Shown here piece by piece: positions 35,772 to 47,722 of a DNA stretch of 64,000 nucleotides. The DNA is from Gnetum montanum. Lineage: Eukaryota > Streptophyta > Gnetopsida > Gnetales > Gnetaceae. The position numbers were made by a program, and so were the translations under genes. Position 1 is the stretch's first letter, and the number at the start of each line of letters is the position of its first letter. The stretch covers positions 114,931 to 178,930 of the forward strand of contig MNCI01020650.1 of the NCBI GenBank assembly GCA_015680685.1, written 5' to 3'. The notes below the pieces were generated by a model, which saw nothing but the letters and a program-made list of their open reading frames with translations, ran no database searches and had not been told where the DNA came from.

Positions 35772-36652
35772 ATCTCCTCCCTCCAACTCAGTCATGGGAA
35801 AAATGGCCATCCATCCTTATCATTATCATGGCCTCTCGATTTTTCTACCTTTTTGTTTGTTAAATTTTTTATTTTCAAATTTTTCTAATTTTATACCATT
35901 TTTAGTACCTTTTAACTTTCTTAATTATTTTACACTTTCTTATATATTTTAGTTTACTTTGTTTCCTTTTGTTTAAGTGTGGTATTTTCTCATTTTTTCT
36001 AACAAATTTTCTTTATTGTCACAGGACACAATGTTGTTGTTGTTGTTTTCTAATGATGGTTTGTGCTTAATGTGTAATTGTTGATGTCTAGTTTCTATTT
36101 TTGAATTTTTGTGTCTAATGACTTTGACATGGTTTATTTTTCATGGAACATGTAGTGAGTCCATGTCATCTGCCCATCCAATGAACTCTACGATTTTCCT
36201 TGTTCTGGGAATTTGAAGTCCCTTCCATTAAAAGAAACTTTTAATCGATCGATGACCTAGGCAATTTTGAAATTAGGAAGGATCCAAATGTTTGTAAAGG
36301 GTGTGACTTCAAGGGGACTCAATACTCTTTGCACTCTTCTTCTTGCTTAAGTGCTTGAGTTTTTTTCATGGACTTCTTACATTTCCACACCACCCAATGA
36401 TAGGAAGACAAATAACATTGTTGCATGGTGTGGTTCCCATCATTAAAAAAAACTATGGGAGTTTAAAGCATGCCCCTTAAAAAAATAAAAGGAATACAAG
36501 CATTGGTTATGGGACTTTAATGACATGCACCTATGCTTGATAGTCCCCTCTAACTAAGTCCCTCTCTCTTACTTCCTTCTTCTTCTTTCTTCTCTTTGTC
36601 AAATGGTGGTTGTTTTGTGGAAGCACTCTTGTGTCTCGGGTGGGTGGGTCAG

Positions 36653-36855
36653 TCTTAAAATGATGATGCAACGTCATTGGAAGCAAATGGTTTTGGTCTG
36701 GACTAAGGATGGAACTTCTTAGGTCATTTTAACCACAAATTTTACAAGGGACTTCTTATGACCTCAATTTNATCTTAAAGTGATGATGCAAAGTCATTGG
36801 AAGTAAATGGTTTTGGTCTGGACTAAGGATGGAACTTCTCAGGTCATTTTAACCA
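36653..36855 (+). repeat. 83-bp direct repeat abutting an assembly gap
   Basis: 36653-36735 and 36773-36855 are near-identical (a few substitutions). The second copy ends exactly at the N run and a lone N precedes it at 36771. Probably an assembly duplication rather than biology. Confidence 0.75.
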
Positions 36856-36903
36856 NNNNNNNNNNNNNNNNNNNNNNNNNNNNNNNNNNNNNNNNNNNNN
36901 NNN
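36856..36903. other. Run of 48 N (sequence gap)
   Basis: Undetermined bases inside the element B spacer. Another isolated N lies at 44873. Confidence 0.98.
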
Positions 36904-37303
36904 TTAACTTGTCATGATCATTAAATTGACTATGGGGCCCACATACTCATTAGTTGAGGTTATGCAAGGGCAAAAAGGGCATGAGCTTACTATGGGAAGG
37001 ATCCACTTGCATAGGCTTTAGCTTGATTAGTTAAGGTTCCTTACCTCTGACATCACTAAAATCCTATATGTTGTATTTTCCATTATGTAAACCACTCAGT
37101 ACTCCTTAATCTTTCATTACATTCATCCATTAAATCAATTTTTCTCCATTTTTTAAAATTTATGAACTTCAACACCTCTTCTCATGATTTCATACTATTC
37201 TTTATCTTCTAAGCTTTCATTTAACCCCAATTTTATCAAATAAATTCCTTGTATTTTGAAAGTTTGACCAAAGTCAATGGAAGTCAATGGTGGTCAATAG
37301 CTA

Positions 37304-37393
37304 CATCAATGAGGCCTCATTGACACAGCTGACTGCGTTGATGAGGCCCCATCGACAAGGCCTCATCAACATAGTGCAAAAATATTATATATA
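37304..37393 (+). promoter_or_regulatory. Promoter-like module upstream of element B aORF
   Basis: Words CATCAATGAGGCCTCATTG, GTTGATGAGGCCCCATCG and GGCCTCATCAAC are followed by TATATATA at 37386-37393. The GATGAGGCCCCATC core also occurs in B's own 3' LTR U3 (40985-41000), just upstream of that LTR's TATA box. The conserved leader (TTTTTTAGATCCCATAACTTTC) runs from here to the donor at 37524. Confidence 0.55.
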
Positions 37394-37523
37394 CCGTTGA
37401 ACACTTTGGAATTTTTTGCAATTTGCTCATAACACACAAGGAATTTTGACAATTTTTTAGATCCCATAACTTTCAAACCATTTGTTCAAATCACTCCATT
37501 TTTTGATCCTGCACTTACCAAAG

Positions 37524-37840
37524 GTAAGATCTTTACCGTGTGGGCCACAAACCTTAAGGTTTCCAATGAAAAATCAATGGAATTTTTTGAAAATTTTCCT
37601 AACTCCCCCAAAGGGTTAATAACCTTAACCATATATAAACATCAAATTTTTCTAAGTTAACCCTTCCAACAACCTCTAGGATGAATTATTCATAATAACA
37701 CATAAAAAATAATAATAGAATTCATTGAGTCAAGCATAATCACAACTTAGCCAAGTGTAACTACCATCAAGAGTTAAGGTATCTCAATTATTTTAAGGTT
37801 ATACAATAATTGTTAATCCATGGTCTTCTTGTGATTACAG
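37524..37840 (+). other. Predicted 5' intron of element B aORF
   Basis: Consensus donor CCAAAG|GTAAGA at 37524, TTAATCC branch-like motif about 25 nt before the end, consensus acceptor GATTACAG at 37833-37840. Length 317 nt. The aORF start (ATG changed to GTG) follows at once. The CCACAAACCTTAAG block is conserved. Confidence 0.65.
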
Positions 37841-40696
37841 GTGGCACCTAAACAAAAGTGTCCATAGGAAGAAGAACCCTCACAACCATGGGAGAAATGA
37901 CCTAGAGCTGGAAGGGGCCACCAAAAATAAGGCCAAGAATAATAAGAGGCAACCCATGCAATGGGACCTCTTCGTGTGGAGCCTGAAGTGGAATCTATTC
38001 AATAGATTCTAGATGAAGAAGTGCCTACCGAACAATCCAAATGAGGAGAGGTGCCTAGACTTGTGCCAAGGCTTCAGGTCACTCTTACTCAAGTCTACGT
38101 AGACATCATCGAGTCCCAAGAAATTCAAAGATCAGTTCTTCAAGAGATAAACTTCGAACCATTTTTGGAAAAAGCTCTAAAGGATGTCAAGACATAATTG
38201 CAAACCTCTTCCATGTGGCCAGTCATCACATCTAGTGAGAAATGGTACATAGGAGAGACCTATCTCTTCTAGAATAACCGAAGGCCAAGGTCCATTGTAA
38301 AAATCAAGGACATTTAAGTGTCCTACTTGAAAGAGGCTATTTCATAGGCATTGGGGTTGCTAGCTAGTGGAAAATAGTTGGCAGAAATATCAACAAAAGA
38401 TTACCTTGAGTTAAAAAGAAAATGGACCCAGCGATGCTATAGGGTGGACCATAAGGAGTATGGTGCACTCACACCAGTGGAGTAGATTTATTTCAAGATT
38501 GCAGCCTATCACCTCAATCCAACGATGAGACTAAGCAAGGTGACTTCTTTCTCCACCCAAGCATGCATCACTCTAAGAAGGAAATTTCTTGTTAACCTTC
38601 AATAGCTAATTTATTTGGAGATCTAGAAGAACTTCAAAGAGAACAAACATGGAAGGAAGACCTTGCCCTTTCCATGCCTTATCAGAAAACTTTGCAAAAG
38701 GGTAGGCATTGTTTGCTATTCTAATGATACTCTCAAGCATGCTGCCTTGGCCTCATGGGCAAAAATCATGAACGATAAGATGCCAATGACCACTCAAGAA
38801 GAGGAGCTGCTACCACCACCACCCACTCAAGATACAACACCAGAGGCCCACGTAGTCCTTGAGCATCTATGACAAATCCAAGAACAACTATTGAGCAAAC
38901 AAGAGCAACAAGCAAAAATGAGTGGGATGGATCCATCTATGTATCGACTAGCAATAAGTCACCTTAATGAGATGGCCCGAATAGTTAACCAAATGGAGAG
39001 AGGTGGTCCCATTTTCTCTAACCAAAGAATGCAAATACCTTCAAGGTTAAATCCCAACACTTGAGAGGTGATAGTATCACTAGCAACACACCACATATTC
39101 CTAGAAATCCCTGGGAATGTTGTCACTTTCTTGGTGAGGTTGGAGGAAGGTAAAGAGGCAACTATCTTAGCGATGTAGCACCAAGGATAGGAGATAACAG
39201 CATAAGTGATAGCTAACCATGTAGCTAAAGCACTAAATGCACCCATAGCATCTGTACCAAACATATCTGCACTTCAAGATGTGCAGACATATAAAGGCAC
39301 AGTCAATAACAAATTGAATGCAACCTAACATGAACAGTTGCTGGAACAACTAGTAGGAACCAAGTAATTGACTCTAAACATATTTGATCTCCTAATGAAC
39401 ATCATCACAACCTAGTCAATGTTGCTAAATGCAAGGGGCAAATGCATCATTTTAGAGGGACAACTAGAAATGGGTCAAGGGTAAAATCAACGCTTGACTA
39501 TGGAGGTTGTTGAACTTCATGCTTGACTTGTAGAACAAGCAATCCTTAACCTGGCAATGACAAGAGATGAAGTTATCAAACAACTTCAAGAATAATTTCA
39601 AAAGGCTAAGGAGGAAGCAGTAATGACCATCTTCAAACAATCCATGGCAAAAGCTGAAATGCACTCAATCAAAAAGGACTTGAATTAGATGCTCCAAGAG
39701 AATGAAGCATTGACCACAAAATCATCTCTTGCAAAATGTTAATGCTCAAAGAGATCAAATGCAAGAGTTCATTCATTAATAACAGGAGCATCTTTCCAAG
39801 GTAAATACTAAACTAAGAAAATTGGCCGCGGAGAATCAAAATCTATCAATGGAGGAGGTACACACCTTGCGACAAAATTTTGCCATCAAGATCACCGCCT
39901 GGAAGAACGAAGCCGTCAAATTTGAGAGAATGAAAAATCACTACAGGGACCAGGTTGGTTTGCAAAAGGAAATTAATAAAAAATAAATCCATATGGTAAA
40001 GATGAAAGTGAATGAAGCGCTCTTGCAACTCTAGCAAGAAAGAGAGATGTGTAGCCCATCCTTGATGGGATTGACACCTACAACAAAATAAAGATCTGCT
40101 TGAAGGAGTTGCAGATCAAAGAAATGATAAAGTATATGGAGTTGGCCAATCTCCATTATGCAAACCTAGCAATGCTGATAGCCAGATGGCCATGGTCAGA
40201 ATTGGAGAAATAAGTGGCTAGGTCATATCTGCTATACGAGGCTAAGTTCAAACACCACAAGGACACCAAGCAAAAGATTGAAACTGCTAATGCTGAACTT
40301 AAAGTCCTCAAAGGATGATTCACAGATCAATGATCTATCATTAAGAACCTAGCCAAATGGATGAATGACTATGAAAAGCTAAAGAACATAGTGAGAGCAT
40401 TTGACATTGAATGTAAACAATTCGCTACTTGGTTCATTAATGCTAAGAAGTTGTTTCCAACGATCCTATGTCCTTGGGATGTGCCCATTCCAATCCACAT
40501 TGGGGAAGCTTCTTGGATGGTGCATGATCCTAGGATTAAGGAGGAGAAAATGAAAGCACTACTAAATCCTTTCCACCTTCCACCTAAATTTGCAGCAATA
40601 GTAGGACAACTACAGTCACCTCAACCACCACTGATGTGTGAAGCCAATGAAGGTCCCTCAAAGCCTCAAGAACCACCATCGCCTGGGACCATTTGA
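37841..40696 (+). pseudogene. Element B aORF, full-length decayed copy (PF20167-like plus coiled coils)
   Basis: The fullest copy: 952 codons from GTG (was ATG) at 37841 to TGA at 40694-40696, start and end in the same frame although many stops interrupt it. N-terminus APKQK (basic). PF20167-like region (about 38450-38715) has YFKIAAYHLNPTMR, SKVTSFSTQACI and KTLPFPCLIRKLCKRVGI. A proline-rich hinge (LLPPPPTQD) is followed by LLSKQEQQAKMSG, DPSMYRLAISHLNEMAR and QMERGG. The C-terminal two-thirds is heptad-rich: LRKLAAENQNLSMEEVHTL, ITAWKNEAVKFERMKNHYRD and AELKVLKG predict long coiled coils. It ends ASWMVHDPRIKEEKMKALL and a Pro-rich tail. It lies between pol and PPT, where Athila elements place an env-like gene, but I see no signal peptide or membrane segment. 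Role unknown: a structural or DNA-binding partner is a guess. Confidence 0.75.
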
Positions 40697-40934
40697 TCTT
40701 CTCCAACAAGCTTCATACCATCAAGGAACATGTTGTCCAATTTTTAAAAAGTTGTGTCATGCTATTCAATTTTGTGTCCTAAACACTGCCATTTTTATAA
40801 TGTGTTGATCCATACACCCGAGCACCCCATATTTTGTTAAAGTTAGTCAGTTTTTTTGTTAAAGAAAAGTTAGTTAATAATCCCATACCTTCCCCATTTT
40901 GTAGAAGAACTTGAGGTTGAGTTTTCATTCAATC

Positions 40935-40943
40935 GTGGGGGTA
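40935..40943 (+). other. Polypurine tract of element B
   Basis: GTGGGGGTA directly before the 3' LTR. The identical sequence is found at the same place in element E (48574-48566, minus). In retrotransposons it primes plus-strand DNA. Confidence 0.8.
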
Positions 40944-41816
40944 TGATGAATTGTCGTTAGTGTCGAAACATCTCACCCTACGTCGATGAGGCCCCATCAA
41001 TGCGGTGTCTATTCGTTGCCTATAAATACATGCCTACTAGCTACATTTATGGTAATCTAGATTTTAGTAGCAGCAAAGCTCTTGCATTTTTTCCATTCAA
41101 AAGTTAGAATTTTTTTCCCTGAGTGCTCACAGCAGGAGTCATTGAGTGTACGAATCTTTATTGAAGCATTGTTGTACCTAATCATAGCAGTGTGTGCAAC
41201 AATAACGACAAGTTTTTTTATCAACCTTGCAGCACTTTGGATAGATTAGCTATTTTATTCATGCATTTGTTGTTTTCAATTATTTATTAAATGATTTTCA
41301 ATTAGTTATTAAATATTTTTCAATTATTATATTAATGAGACAATTAAGTGAGATAGATTACACACATAAGTATGACCGCTTCAAGCATATACATATTCGC
41401 TTGGTAATCCCAAAGTGTTATTACTTAGTATGCCCATCAGCATAGTGCTTGGTCACCCAGCAATGAACACATGGGTTCAGGATGTGCACAAAAAGTGGAA
41501 ATGGATACTTATGTTAGGATTAATTAAATGTTAGTAAATTAGTTAATTAGATTATTTAATCAAATTACTTTTATCTACATTTGAGCACCAACTTATAAAA
41601 CACAAAATGATAAAAATCGAATGCCTCAATTACACTTAACCATACCAATGAATGTCACAAGTGTAATTGAGAAGATAATGATTGCGCTTAAGGTTAGATT
41701 CACTTCCTACAGGACTAGTGCATTGGAAACAATAAAGTCCACAAAATTTGATAGGATCCCACGTGAACGCTTTGTGATTCATATGGTTGGGCATAGGGGT
41801 ACCTCACCACTCACCA
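40944..41816 (+). repeat. 3' LTR of element B (shared with unit G)
   Basis: 873 bp, TGATGAATTG to CTCACCA. U3 word CGTCGATGAGGCCCCATC, TATAAATA at 41021-41028. Followed by a primer site, so it also serves as the left LTR of G. Confidence 0.9.
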
Positions 41817-41817
41817 T

Positions 41818-41835
41818 TGGCACCATTGCCAGGGA
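41818..41835 (+). other. Primer-binding site of unit G
   Basis: TGGCACCATTGCCAGGGA. The three differences from TGGCGCCGTTGCCGGGGA are all G-to-A at CG sites. Confidence 0.85.
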
Positions 41836-41973
41836 CTTTTGTTTGTGGAACGTGCATTATTTAGGTCTAAGTGAATATCACTAATATCATTGTATGAACC
41901 TAAAAGTCAATATCATTCCCACTATACATAAAATTTATAAAATCACATTAACAATTTTGTTTTGTTTTGCAAA

Positions 41974-44046
41974 ATGTCTTTTTCTTCTCGCAAGCCTAAA
42001 GATACTAAACCACCAGTCCCATAAGAATGCAAGGTGGTATACACTCATCCAAATGAGTTTGTGCCAAATTTAACCTTCATCCTACATCAAGATGAAAAAA
42101 TGTAATGGCGTCATATGAAGGGTAGCGTCGTCTTTCCCCTAAATAGATCTGTGCCAGGAATGCTATTTAAAACCCTTAAGAAGTTGAGCATAGCAAATCT
42201 TCATGAATAGTACGTTGTGGATGGATACAATACTTAGAACTACTATCCCACTGAAACATAATGTAAATGAGATAAACATCAAGAGAAACTTCATGAAGCT
42301 ACAAAGGTAAAACATTACACTAACCCCTTGTTGTTCCTACTAGATCAAGAGGACAATGAGGATCCTTCCTTGAAAAGGTTTTCAACATGAACATTCTCCA
42401 CCCCTTACTATTGATGGCAAGGGTGTGAACCTGATCCTACGATCAACTATTCATAAACCAAGGTTAGGAAAGAGTGATAGCCAAGGTAGGGACTCTGGTA
42501 AACATCATAGCAACAAGGGATCTAAGGATGGTGATCATAATAACCGTAAGAGTGATGGTAGACACCGTGGTGGCAGTGGCAGTCCACCTTCCTCTTCATC
42601 CTCTTCATCTGATTCTAAAAATTCCTCTTCATTTGATAGTTCTCATGGAAATTGTTGTTGAAACAACCGTGATGAAGGTGATCAACAAAATAACAATGAT
42701 GGTGAAGGCCATTAAAATAGAAGGGGTGCTTGAAATCATCATTGACATCATCAACGCAACAATGATGATGAACCTTTATCAGTGACTCATAGTATGCTCA
42801 ACATTGTGGAGGTAGTGAAAATCCCAACCAGGCATATGAAGGATAGTCAGATCAAGTGCCTAGATATGAACAATATCCCAAGATTTGAGGGGGGATACAA
42901 TTCTAATCTGCAAACACATCTACAAGCTTTTCAAGATGCTTGTGCCTTACAGAACATAGAGAATAAATAGTAGAAACTCAAGCTTTTCCCAAGGATGCTC
43001 ATTAAGGAAGCTGAAAGTTGGTACTAGTCCTTAGAGCTGGAATCTATCTGAAGATGGAGTACCATGTTATAACTATTCAATGACAAATATCAAACATACT
43101 CCAAAGTGTCTAATCTAAGAAGGCAAATCCAAGGCTAGAAACAAGGAGTACATGAACCCTTGGATGCTACCATGGGTTGATAATATTCACTCCTACACTG
43201 ATGCACTGGCCATGGTTACTCTCAAAGGGAACAACTTCACCACATCATAAATGGGCTTAGAGTAGAAATAAGAAGAACCTTTGGGGTGTATGCCCAAGGA
43301 AGATTATTTGAAATGAGAGCTCATCAAATCCAAAGGTTAATTGAGTAAGTAGCAAAAGAAGAAGATGAGCTATGAAAGAGGCAAAGTGCTGAAGAATATA
43401 ATAGGGACCCTTCCATTAGAAAATGAGAGGTCTAATTTTGTGATGAGGAGGTGTCACCACTTGATGAAGTGGTGAACAAAAAGACCTTGCCCATCCAAAA
43501 ATCTATTGCTAATATTTCGGTGAAGGTTGACAAGTTATGGGACTCTTTGGATGAAAATTTTCAAACTGGTTTAAAGATTGTCAAAGAATCCAAAGAGAAA
43601 AACAGTGATCATAAGCATGCAGAAAGTGAAAAGAAGCTAAATGTGCCTACCAAAGAGGTAAGGGCAAAGCTGTTGTAGTATAGGAAGTTGTGGAGTCTGA
43701 CTCTGATGATGAAACTAAATGTGACATTTGTCAATATGAACATCCAAAGGGATGTTTCCTATGGTGTCACACTTACAAGAGTTTGGAGTGTACGCATTGA
43801 ATCCTCGCCTAGCATGTAGGCAAGCTCTAAGATGATTGTCTTACCCTCAAGGTAGTCCAAGATAGCTTCACTAGCAACAATAAGCTTAATATCCAAGTGG
43901 AGCTCCTCCACAATCGTACAAACAATACCAATAGTGGTATCAACCACAATTGTGGGGAATGCCATCGCCAAGGCAGTAGTATCCTTATAGGAAACTAGAT
44001 CCATACAGGTACTATGTTCAACATCCTGTCTCCCCTAGAAGTTCTT
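41974..44046 (+). pseudogene. gag: Unit G gag (decayed, 3'-truncated)
   Basis: ATG at 41974 (MSFSSRKPKDTKPPVP). N-terminal THPNEFVPNLTFILHQDE, basic/serine linker (42425-42660), then the capsid-like core missing from B: MLNIVEVVKIPTRHMKD, CLDMNNIPRFEGGYNSNL, LQAFQDACALQNIENK, LKLFPRMLIKEAESWY, LFNDKYQTYSKVSNLRRQIQG and a region with GRLFEMRAHQIQRLIE. The pattern is that of retrotransposon gag (PF03732-like). Then LWDSLDENFQTGLKIVKESKE and a KCDICQYEHPKGCFLWCHTY cysteine motif (C-x2-C ... C-H). Similarity to B ends at about 44046 (CCTAGAAGTTCT), so the protease and all of pol are missing. It is the best guide to the family's Gag. Confidence 0.8.
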
Positions 44047-45276
44047 ACATTACAAATTATCATTTTTATGGTTTGTGTTTTTATAGATACATCACAATTA
44101 CAACAGGTATCCTATTCTTACAAGAACAACCTAGTTCAAGGTGTTATGTTTAAAGCATTATTAGCATGCAGTTTTTGTCCCATCTTTTGTTAAAGGTGTA
44201 ATGAAACAAACTACATTCAAGTATCTTGAATTTCAAGTGTCTACTCCCAATTATTTAAATAAATGGTAACATTTTATATTGTTAAAAATTTTGAAAATTA
44301 AAAAATTTAATAAACTTTCTAGATAACATTAAAAATGCTTAAATGTTTAGGGTATTTTGATATACATGTACTCATAAATATATTTATATGGTAAGCAATA
44401 ATAAGAAATATAGATGGGCAAAAATTCATTTTTGTTAAAGAGATTAATATACATTCAAGAAGTCAAATCTTTGAAAAATTGAAAATCCTTCTTATCTTAA
44501 CAATCTTCAAATTGCACCAATTATAATATATATAATTTCATTCGTATGTAAACTCCATATAGAATTAATGACAACCTACAAATGCACAATCTACGTAAAA
44601 TATTTGCAAATCCTACTCGATCATGAAATCAATACTTAACTGTAAATTTATGACTCACATTTATCCTAATATTTTAATGATGTTTTAATTTTCAAGAAAT
44701 GTTATGGTTCATTTATATGATAAAGGTAAACTACTTAGGATTTTTACCATATTTAAAACCACAACCTTAAAAACTTTACTATTTTTCTCATTCATTTCAA
44801 ATAAGTAACTTATGCAATTCTTAGTATTTGTTGAGTTAATAAAAAGGTATGATAATATTAATGGTATATATCNGATTTATTATTTTATAAAAATACAACA
44901 TTTACTTTTTATTTTAATAAAATATGCAATGTCACGATACCTTTTGCTATTTTATTTATAGGTTACAAAAATATAATTTTTAAAAAAAATGTTATGTTAT
45001 TGCACGTTTGAAATTTTTTTAATCAATTATGAAATTATAGATATTTTAGTTGCATTGCTTTAAAGATGAGATAAATAAAGTTTTTCAGTTCATTGAAAAT
45101 TTAATTTTACATCTAACATATATATATAATATTTTTTTAAGTAAAATGAGTTTTTATTGTTCGTTTATGTTTATAATTTTATGCTTACAATTTTCAAAAT
45201 TTCCAACCTTATAAAACATATCAATAAAGAAAAAATATATGTAGTTTTTGCATATAGGTGAATATATGTTCATTGC
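44047..45276. other. AT-rich region, no gene seen
   Basis: Very AT-rich, with short TATATA runs and no frame resembling a protein. One ambiguous base at 44873. It lies between the truncated gag of G and the repeat at 45277. Confidence 0.6.
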
Positions 45277-46384
45277 TACATTGTGCATCCAACAATAGTT
45301 GTGTCAAAATGTTTATGGTTATGTTGATGTAATAATAAAAGATGTTATAATTACGAGGTTTAAAGAGGTAGTGGACATAGAATAGTGTTGTATGTAATAT
45401 GTTTTGAGGTAAATTATCGAATCATTACATTTTTTTATAAAAGTATATAATGTTATATTTTTATTCCATGTTAAATACTTTTTAAAGTAAATTATGCAAC
45501 ATTCCATTATTATTAATAAAGATATGTACATTTATAATGTTAATCAATGCCAGTACCTTGCATTACTCTTTATTATATTTACATATCAATATCGAAGTTA
45601 TGAGGATTTACCTTCATGAGTAAATATGCTATGTTAATCTTATCTCATATTTACACCACCTTTAATTAAAAACTTAAAGGCATTTGCTATATTTATATCT
45701 CTCCCTTTATTTATATCTCATCCTTTCAAAAATATTACATATGGTTACATCACAAATTGTAAAATCATAGTTATGATCCTAAATTTTGAGAGACTAGTAA
45801 AGGTAATATCAATGTAACAGTGTACTTTACTGTGCTTCTTCTATAACTAATAGAGTAAGCGCATGATTAAAAATTGTTAAGGACACCAATAGTGTACAAA
45901 GTTTTTCATAGTACTAGCTATCTTAAAATATTAAGATAAGAAAAGTCTATAAAAGTGTATGCAATATCAATAACTTTTGATATTTTGCAAACATAATAAA
46001 AGAAAAGAAGATCAAAGGTATTGCTACCAAAGATAATAAATAAATTTTTGATTTCTTGTGAGTATTACATGTAATAATGAAAATACAACATATAGAAAAT
46101 CATAAAAGAAACATAAAGACATGTAATAAGTGAATGATCAATAACTTTTATTAACTTTTCACTATTTTGCATGGAAATAAAGACATGACATTTTGTGTAT
46201 AGTTTGTGCTAATTTTTAAAAAACATTGAAAAGCTTAATGAAGAATTAGATTAAAATAAGCATAATGTTTGAGGTAGGTTAAACAATTTTAATTTTTTTT
46301 AATGTCTACGAATTATGATCAAGTCACACGCATGAACATTCGTGACTTGTATGGTTGGATGTTGGATTGCTCCACTGCTCATCA
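45277..46384 (+). repeat. About 1.05-kb AT-rich repeat joined to an LTR 3' tail, copy 2
   Basis: Matches 2895-3971 over its whole length. Here the LTR tail is longer (about 46325-46384), with CGTGACTTGTATGGTTGGAT, the counterpart of the conserved GTGATTCATATGGTTGGGC of other LTRs, ending CTGCTCATCA. A decayed primer site (TAGCATCATTGCCAAGGA, 46386-46403) follows. No gag follows the primer site. Confidence 0.7.
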
Positions 46385-46403
46385 TTAGCATCATTGCCAA
46401 GGA

Positions 46404-47722
46404 AACAAGATATCTAAAAATGGAATCACTCATCCATCCTCTATTTCTCTACCCATTTCCCAAGTTAGTTTAATCGTCTCAGTCGAGTTTACTATGTTTT
46501 TCTTTATTCATGGTGTTTTTGAACCCCCCACCCTCTATAACCCACTATTGATTTCAAGACATATTACATTATATTCTTCATGGCTTTCAACTCTTATAAT
46601 GACTAGCTTAGTTATATATATTTATAATATATATCTATAAATTGGCCGATAGAATCTTATAAGATTACAAGTAAGAAGTTCTTTGAGTACAGAACTCTTA
46701 TAATGACAAGGCATGGGTGTGAGGGGAATTTGGCCCCTAAAAAATTGTATACAAATATTTTTAAAAATTTTTGAATACATCAAATCATTAAAGAAAGAGT
46801 CTAAAGAAAAATGTAATAGTTTTGGGGATGTTTTCTCAAGTTTTTATCCTTAAAACCAATCCTAAAAAATCTCCCCTTTGGGGTAGGAAAAGGATTAGGT
46901 CTTGCCCTTATTCAGAAGCACCATCATGGATTTTCACTTCTTACTAAAGGATTTCTTATAAAGAGAAGGAGAAAAATCTTTGCAAAGAAAAAAGAATACA
47001 TTAATAAGTGATAAAGAAGAAATAATAATAAAATCTAGCCTCTAAAAAAAAGAAATTAATACTTTAGAAAACAAATAATTATTCAACTTTCATTGAGAGC
47101 TTTTTTTCACCTTTATTTTTTGAGTTCTAACGTGAGTCATTTGTGTGATTGCTTTCATTTCTACTTTGTATTAAATCATACTTTAATAATAGCTCATAAA
47201 AAAAAATATTATTATTTGAAAAAAAATAATGTAAACTCAAAAATCAAAACAAATGTTAATGTATGGTTGATGGTACATATTTTTGACATAAGATTTATAT
47301 TAAGTAGTGGGGATACATAATATGTGAGTATTTTGCCACACTTTCTATTTCTACTTCAAATCCTTTTATCATTTTAAGTTTAACTATGGATGTTGAAAGT
47401 GATGTAAATGTTGTTAAGGAAGGGTGATTCTCCTTAATTAATTTTCATCTATTCATGATCATTCTAGCCTTGTTCTAACAAAATGAAATTGGTTAATTAA
47501 TTTTCATATATTAATATTTTTAAAAAATCAATTATAACTATTCACATACTAATAAAACATCCCCAATATTGAAATTTTTTCCTTTGTAAGTATCATTTAG
47601 TATGAATTTTTTATTATTATCACTAAAGCCATATATTATATTATAATGGTGATGTTCATTATTTTTTTTATCATACTCATGTTTTTTGAAGTCGTGATGA
47701 GGGCTTTTTGTAGGAACCCGAC
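46404..47722. other. AT-rich region, no gene seen
   Basis: No recognisable gene or LTR. It contains a TATATATTTATAATATATATC-like run near 46615 and several A-rich stretches at 46970-47240. Confidence 0.55.

Larger units (their letters stand above)
35772..37303 (+). other. Post-pol spacer of element B
   Basis: No gene. T-rich tract (35830-36010), then blocks shared with A and H: TAGTGAGTCCATGTCATC near 36155, GGTTGTTTTGTGGAAGC at 36608 and GGGGCCCACATACTC at 36935. It holds the assembly gap at 36856-36903. Confidence 0.6.
29470..41816 (+). mobile_element. Element B: gypsy retrotransposon with aORF, tandem with partial unit G
   Basis: Two same-subfamily LTRs (29470-30353 and 40944-41816) bracket primer site, gag-pol, spacer with promoter-like module, intron, aORF and PPT: about 12.35 kb. 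The 3' LTR is followed by another primer site and gag (G) rather than host DNA, so LTR-internal-LTR-internal are in tandem, as produced by LTR recombination or adjacent insertion. A 48-base N run and a single N lie inside. The gag core is deleted. Confidence 0.85.

Noticed and set aside
37841-40696. aORF as a classical env gene
   Set aside because: No signal peptide or hydrophobic membrane segment is visible; the sequence is PF20167-like and coiled coil.
46600-46650. TATATA-rich stretch as a promoter or replication origin
   Set aside because: Isolated AT run without other promoter elements or adjacent gene.
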